A stretch of 64,000 nt of DNA from Carex sylvatica (taxonomy: Eukaryota > Streptophyta > Magnoliopsida > Poales > Cyperaceae), in contig CAXKVR010000066.1 in the NCBI GenBank assembly GCA_964058845.1, forward strand, positions 1 to 64,000. The letters run 5' to 3'. Below are positions 61,775 to 64,000 of the stretch, piece after piece; within the stretch, counting starts at the first letter, position 1, and each line of letters starts with the position of its first letter. The notes under the pieces were generated by a model, which had not been told where the DNA came from, did not search any database, and saw nothing but the letters and a program-made list of their open reading frames with translations. The position numbers and the translations under genes were made by a program.

Positions 61775-62542
61775 TCTTGTAGCCCTTTTAATAACTATAT
61801 TCAGTTATATCTTCCGAATTATACGGTGCTTCGAAAAAAAAGCAAACAAAAAATTAACACGAACCTAACAATTATGGAGATGTTTTTGATGTATCTCCGC
61901 GTCCAGTGCATCATACAATTAAGGAGATGTTTTTGTTGTATCTTCCGAACTACACGGTGCATCATACAATGCTGGACAAGATGTTTTTCTGTTGAATAGA
62001 ACCTTCTTATTTCTTCTATATATAGCACATAAAATAGATCATTTCCATGATAACTATCGATCTTTGCATGTGTTAAAGAGAAAAAACTAAAAAAAAAAAA
62101 GAAAAAAAGAAAAGAAAGAAAGATAAGAAGATATACAAGAGAGCATTTCCTTATCAATCAACTGAGGTGTTGATTCAAGAAATATAAGGTGCTCAAATGA
62201 AATAATTGCAATTATAACAGATATTTCGGCATCTTCCACGGTTTGAGGTCTGTTATTATTATTATTTTTTAAAAGAAATGTGGAGGTCAAGCTTCCAGAT
62301 TTCATGATCGTAAACTATTGATTAAATTGAATGTTTCATATATATTTGATATTTAAACTAATTTTGTGATACTGAAAATTTTCAACATAAAAACTGAATT
62401 TTTTTGTTACTTCATGTAATATCTAACAAACAAAGCTTGCATAAATTAGTAAGAGAAATTAACTGACAAAGGAAAATAGGACTTTGATAAAAGGACTTGA
62501 TAATGGTACTCATCTACAGGAAAATAAAATAAAGATACAAGT
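61775..62542. other. Upstream region of the lyase gene
   Basis: No gene recognised. Promoter presumably lies here; no clear TATA box close to the ATG. A purine-rich A/G tract is at about 62085-62130. Confidence 0.4.
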
Positions 62543-64000
62543 ATGGCGATGTTGTTGAAAAGCTATCAGGCGCCTGTGCTGTTTGTTTCTGTACTCTGTA
62601 TGTTCATTGCTACTGCAGTGAGCTCTGAAGTGCAGACGAGCTCTACAAAAGTTACTTTGCATGTAGAAGAAAGCCAGGTATGTTATTATTGATTTAATTA
62701 GTTATTTATTGTCGCTTGCGCACACATAAATTATATAGCAAATCAAATTTGTTTATATTTCGGCAGGTACTTAATTATGCACCACCAAGGCTTTTTTAGA
62801 GTTTTATATTTAATTATATTGATGATGATTAGAAGTTTTTCTATCGATAATAATTTATGGTGTCTTTCAAATTTAAATTTGTGAGCTATCCACTAATTAA
62901 AGTTTAATTGATAGCTTTCTGGGTAATGACTTTATATATTTATATTGGTCGTCATACCATCATAACCAAAAAATATTTACATCATATAGTATAGTATTTT
63001 AACCTTCAAGTCACCTTTAAGATTCATGCCCTTTTTAGGTAACGATGGATAACGGCATCCTTCAAGTAACCTTTTCGAAGCCCCGTGGCCATATGACCAG
63101 CATCAAGTACAATGGAATAGATAATGTGTTGGATTACCCTCACCCACAGAGCAACCTAGGAGGGTACGCAAAATTAGTATCTATTTAAACTATTTTATTC
63201 TTGTTTATTTCAGTGTTCTTATTCTTTTATTTTGTGTGGAAATAGGATGCAAAGACTGTCGTTTATGTCTTATTTATATTTCAGATGAAATTATGAGAAT
63301 AGTCAATTATAACAGAAGATATATATGATAAATAAAAGAAGGGGGGGGGGGGGGGGGGGGGGGAGGGACAGTTAAAGGTTAAAATCAGTACTATGGTGTT
63401 CTTGATGAAGTTCAAAACTTGAAATTCACGCTGAAATGTGATGAAATACTAATGGTCATTTTAAATGCATATATTAGGTTTTGGGATGCATATTGGAACT
63501 ATCCTGGATCCAAAAATGCTGCTGTCATGGACATGTAAGTATTTTTGATAAACACGTATTTGCACCGAGTTTTCACATGAGTTGAATGGCTATGACCCTC
63601 TATCTCATGCCCCAAAAAAAAAGCATTTACAAGTTCATTGCCTCATATATCGTTAACCAATTAGGGTTAGAACATGTCAGAATTTAAATATAAAATATCT
63701 TTCTTTTCAGTACAGAATAACTCGTCCATTTTTTATTAAACTATAGAAATAGAAGTTACTGAATATTAGTTATTGTCATCTTGATTAGGTTAGAAGGAAC
63801 CGATTTTAAGGCGATAGTGGAAACAGACGAGAAAGTAGAGATCTCTTTCAATAGACGCTGGGATGTATCCCTAAAAAATAAGTTAGCTTACCTCCATACC
63901 GATATCAGGTTAATTTTATTCTCTATCATTTTGCATTATATGTTCCTTTTGCAATTGTTTTATCTGATAATATAACCACATATCCAGAATTCCTTGTTGT
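62543..64000 (+). CDS. Rhamnogalacturonate lyase, N-terminal exons (gene runs off the window)
   Basis: Exons 62543-62677, 63039-63163, 63478-63534, 63789-63908, with consistent phases; a possible fifth exon may begin at about 63988. The family cleaves the rhamnose-galacturonate backbone of pectin (polysaccharide lyase family 4) in the cell wall. Seen: a signal peptide (MAMLLKSYQA then hydrophobic VLFVSVLCMFIATAVSS, cleavage near residue 28), then NGILQVTFSKPRGHMTSIKY, NGIDNVLDY, GFWDAYWNYPGSK, GTDFKAIVET and EISFNRRWD, the conserved start of the catalytic domain (usual motif has GYWD, here GFWD). Catalytic residues lie further downstream, outside the window. The intron after exon 2 contains a run of 23 G (63341-63363). 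Confidence 0.9.

Noticed and set aside
61819..62157. 112-codon minus-strand frame near the lyase gene
   Set aside because: Contains a phenylalanine-rich run from an A/G tract and a short direct repeat; low complexity, no motif.
1..64000. CRISPR arrays, bacterial operons or phage-type systems
   Set aside because: Everything recognisable is eukaryotic plant sequence; the only regular arrays are a satellite and minisatellites without unique spacers.

Overview
The window is nuclear DNA of a flowering plant, most likely a eudicot: AT-rich, intron-split genes with GT-AG junctions, plant-type gene families and a very high transposon load. From about 27 kb on I could assign most of the structure by reading terminal repeats and target-site duplications (TSDs) directly; large AT-rich stretches hold nothing I recognise.

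Layout. 1-16172: a tandem Ty3/gypsy chromovirus (Tekay/Del-like) on the minus strand, LTR-internal-LTR-internal-LTR, repeat length exactly 7732 bp, almost identical copies, both carrying the same stop codon early in gag. 16173-18340: an array of an 81-bp satellite into which the gypsy element inserted. 18341-20335: decayed 3' half of a Ty1/copia element with its 3' LTR. 20555-22602: hAT transposase fragment interrupted by a 1.7-kb CACTA element (TSD AGA). 22925-23112: first exon of a MADS-box gene, minus strand; 23133-26649: a Mutator-like element (MULE) with a decayed FAR1/MULE transposase, inserted 12 bp upstream of the MADS start codon. 27648-30546: a 156-bp direct repeat, the second unit split by a 2.57-kb old solo LTR related to the gypsy element (TSD ACAAT). 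30.5-34.4 kb: anonymous AT-rich DNA. 34382-37275: a four-element nested transposon stack ending about 290 bp before the next gene.

The gene-bearing part begins at 37.5 kb. 37564-40738: type II prohibitin (5 exons, 292 aa, mitochondrial inner membrane scaffold). 41.6-47.4 kb: a tandem segmental duplication carrying a small unrecognised gene on the minus strand; copy B encodes 83 aa, copy A is broken by a shift in frame and by a solo LTR inside its exon (TSD TTGCA). 47946-48027: tRNA-Ser(CGA). 50896-55590: cytosolic phenylalanine-tRNA ligase alpha subunit (18 coding exons, 487 aa), flanked by two related non-coding direct repeats (48.07-49.34 and 57.15-59.23 kb). 62543 to the window end: first four exons of a rhamnogalacturonate lyase (signal peptide, PL4-type).

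The genes do not form a shared pathway; prohibitin, PheRS and tRNA-Ser are housekeeping functions and the lyase acts on cell-wall pectin. What ties the right half together is a family of short palindromic MULE-type MITEs with 8-10 bp TSDs, three of them in introns of the two housekeeping genes, and one whose empty site is preserved in a duplicate within the same window.
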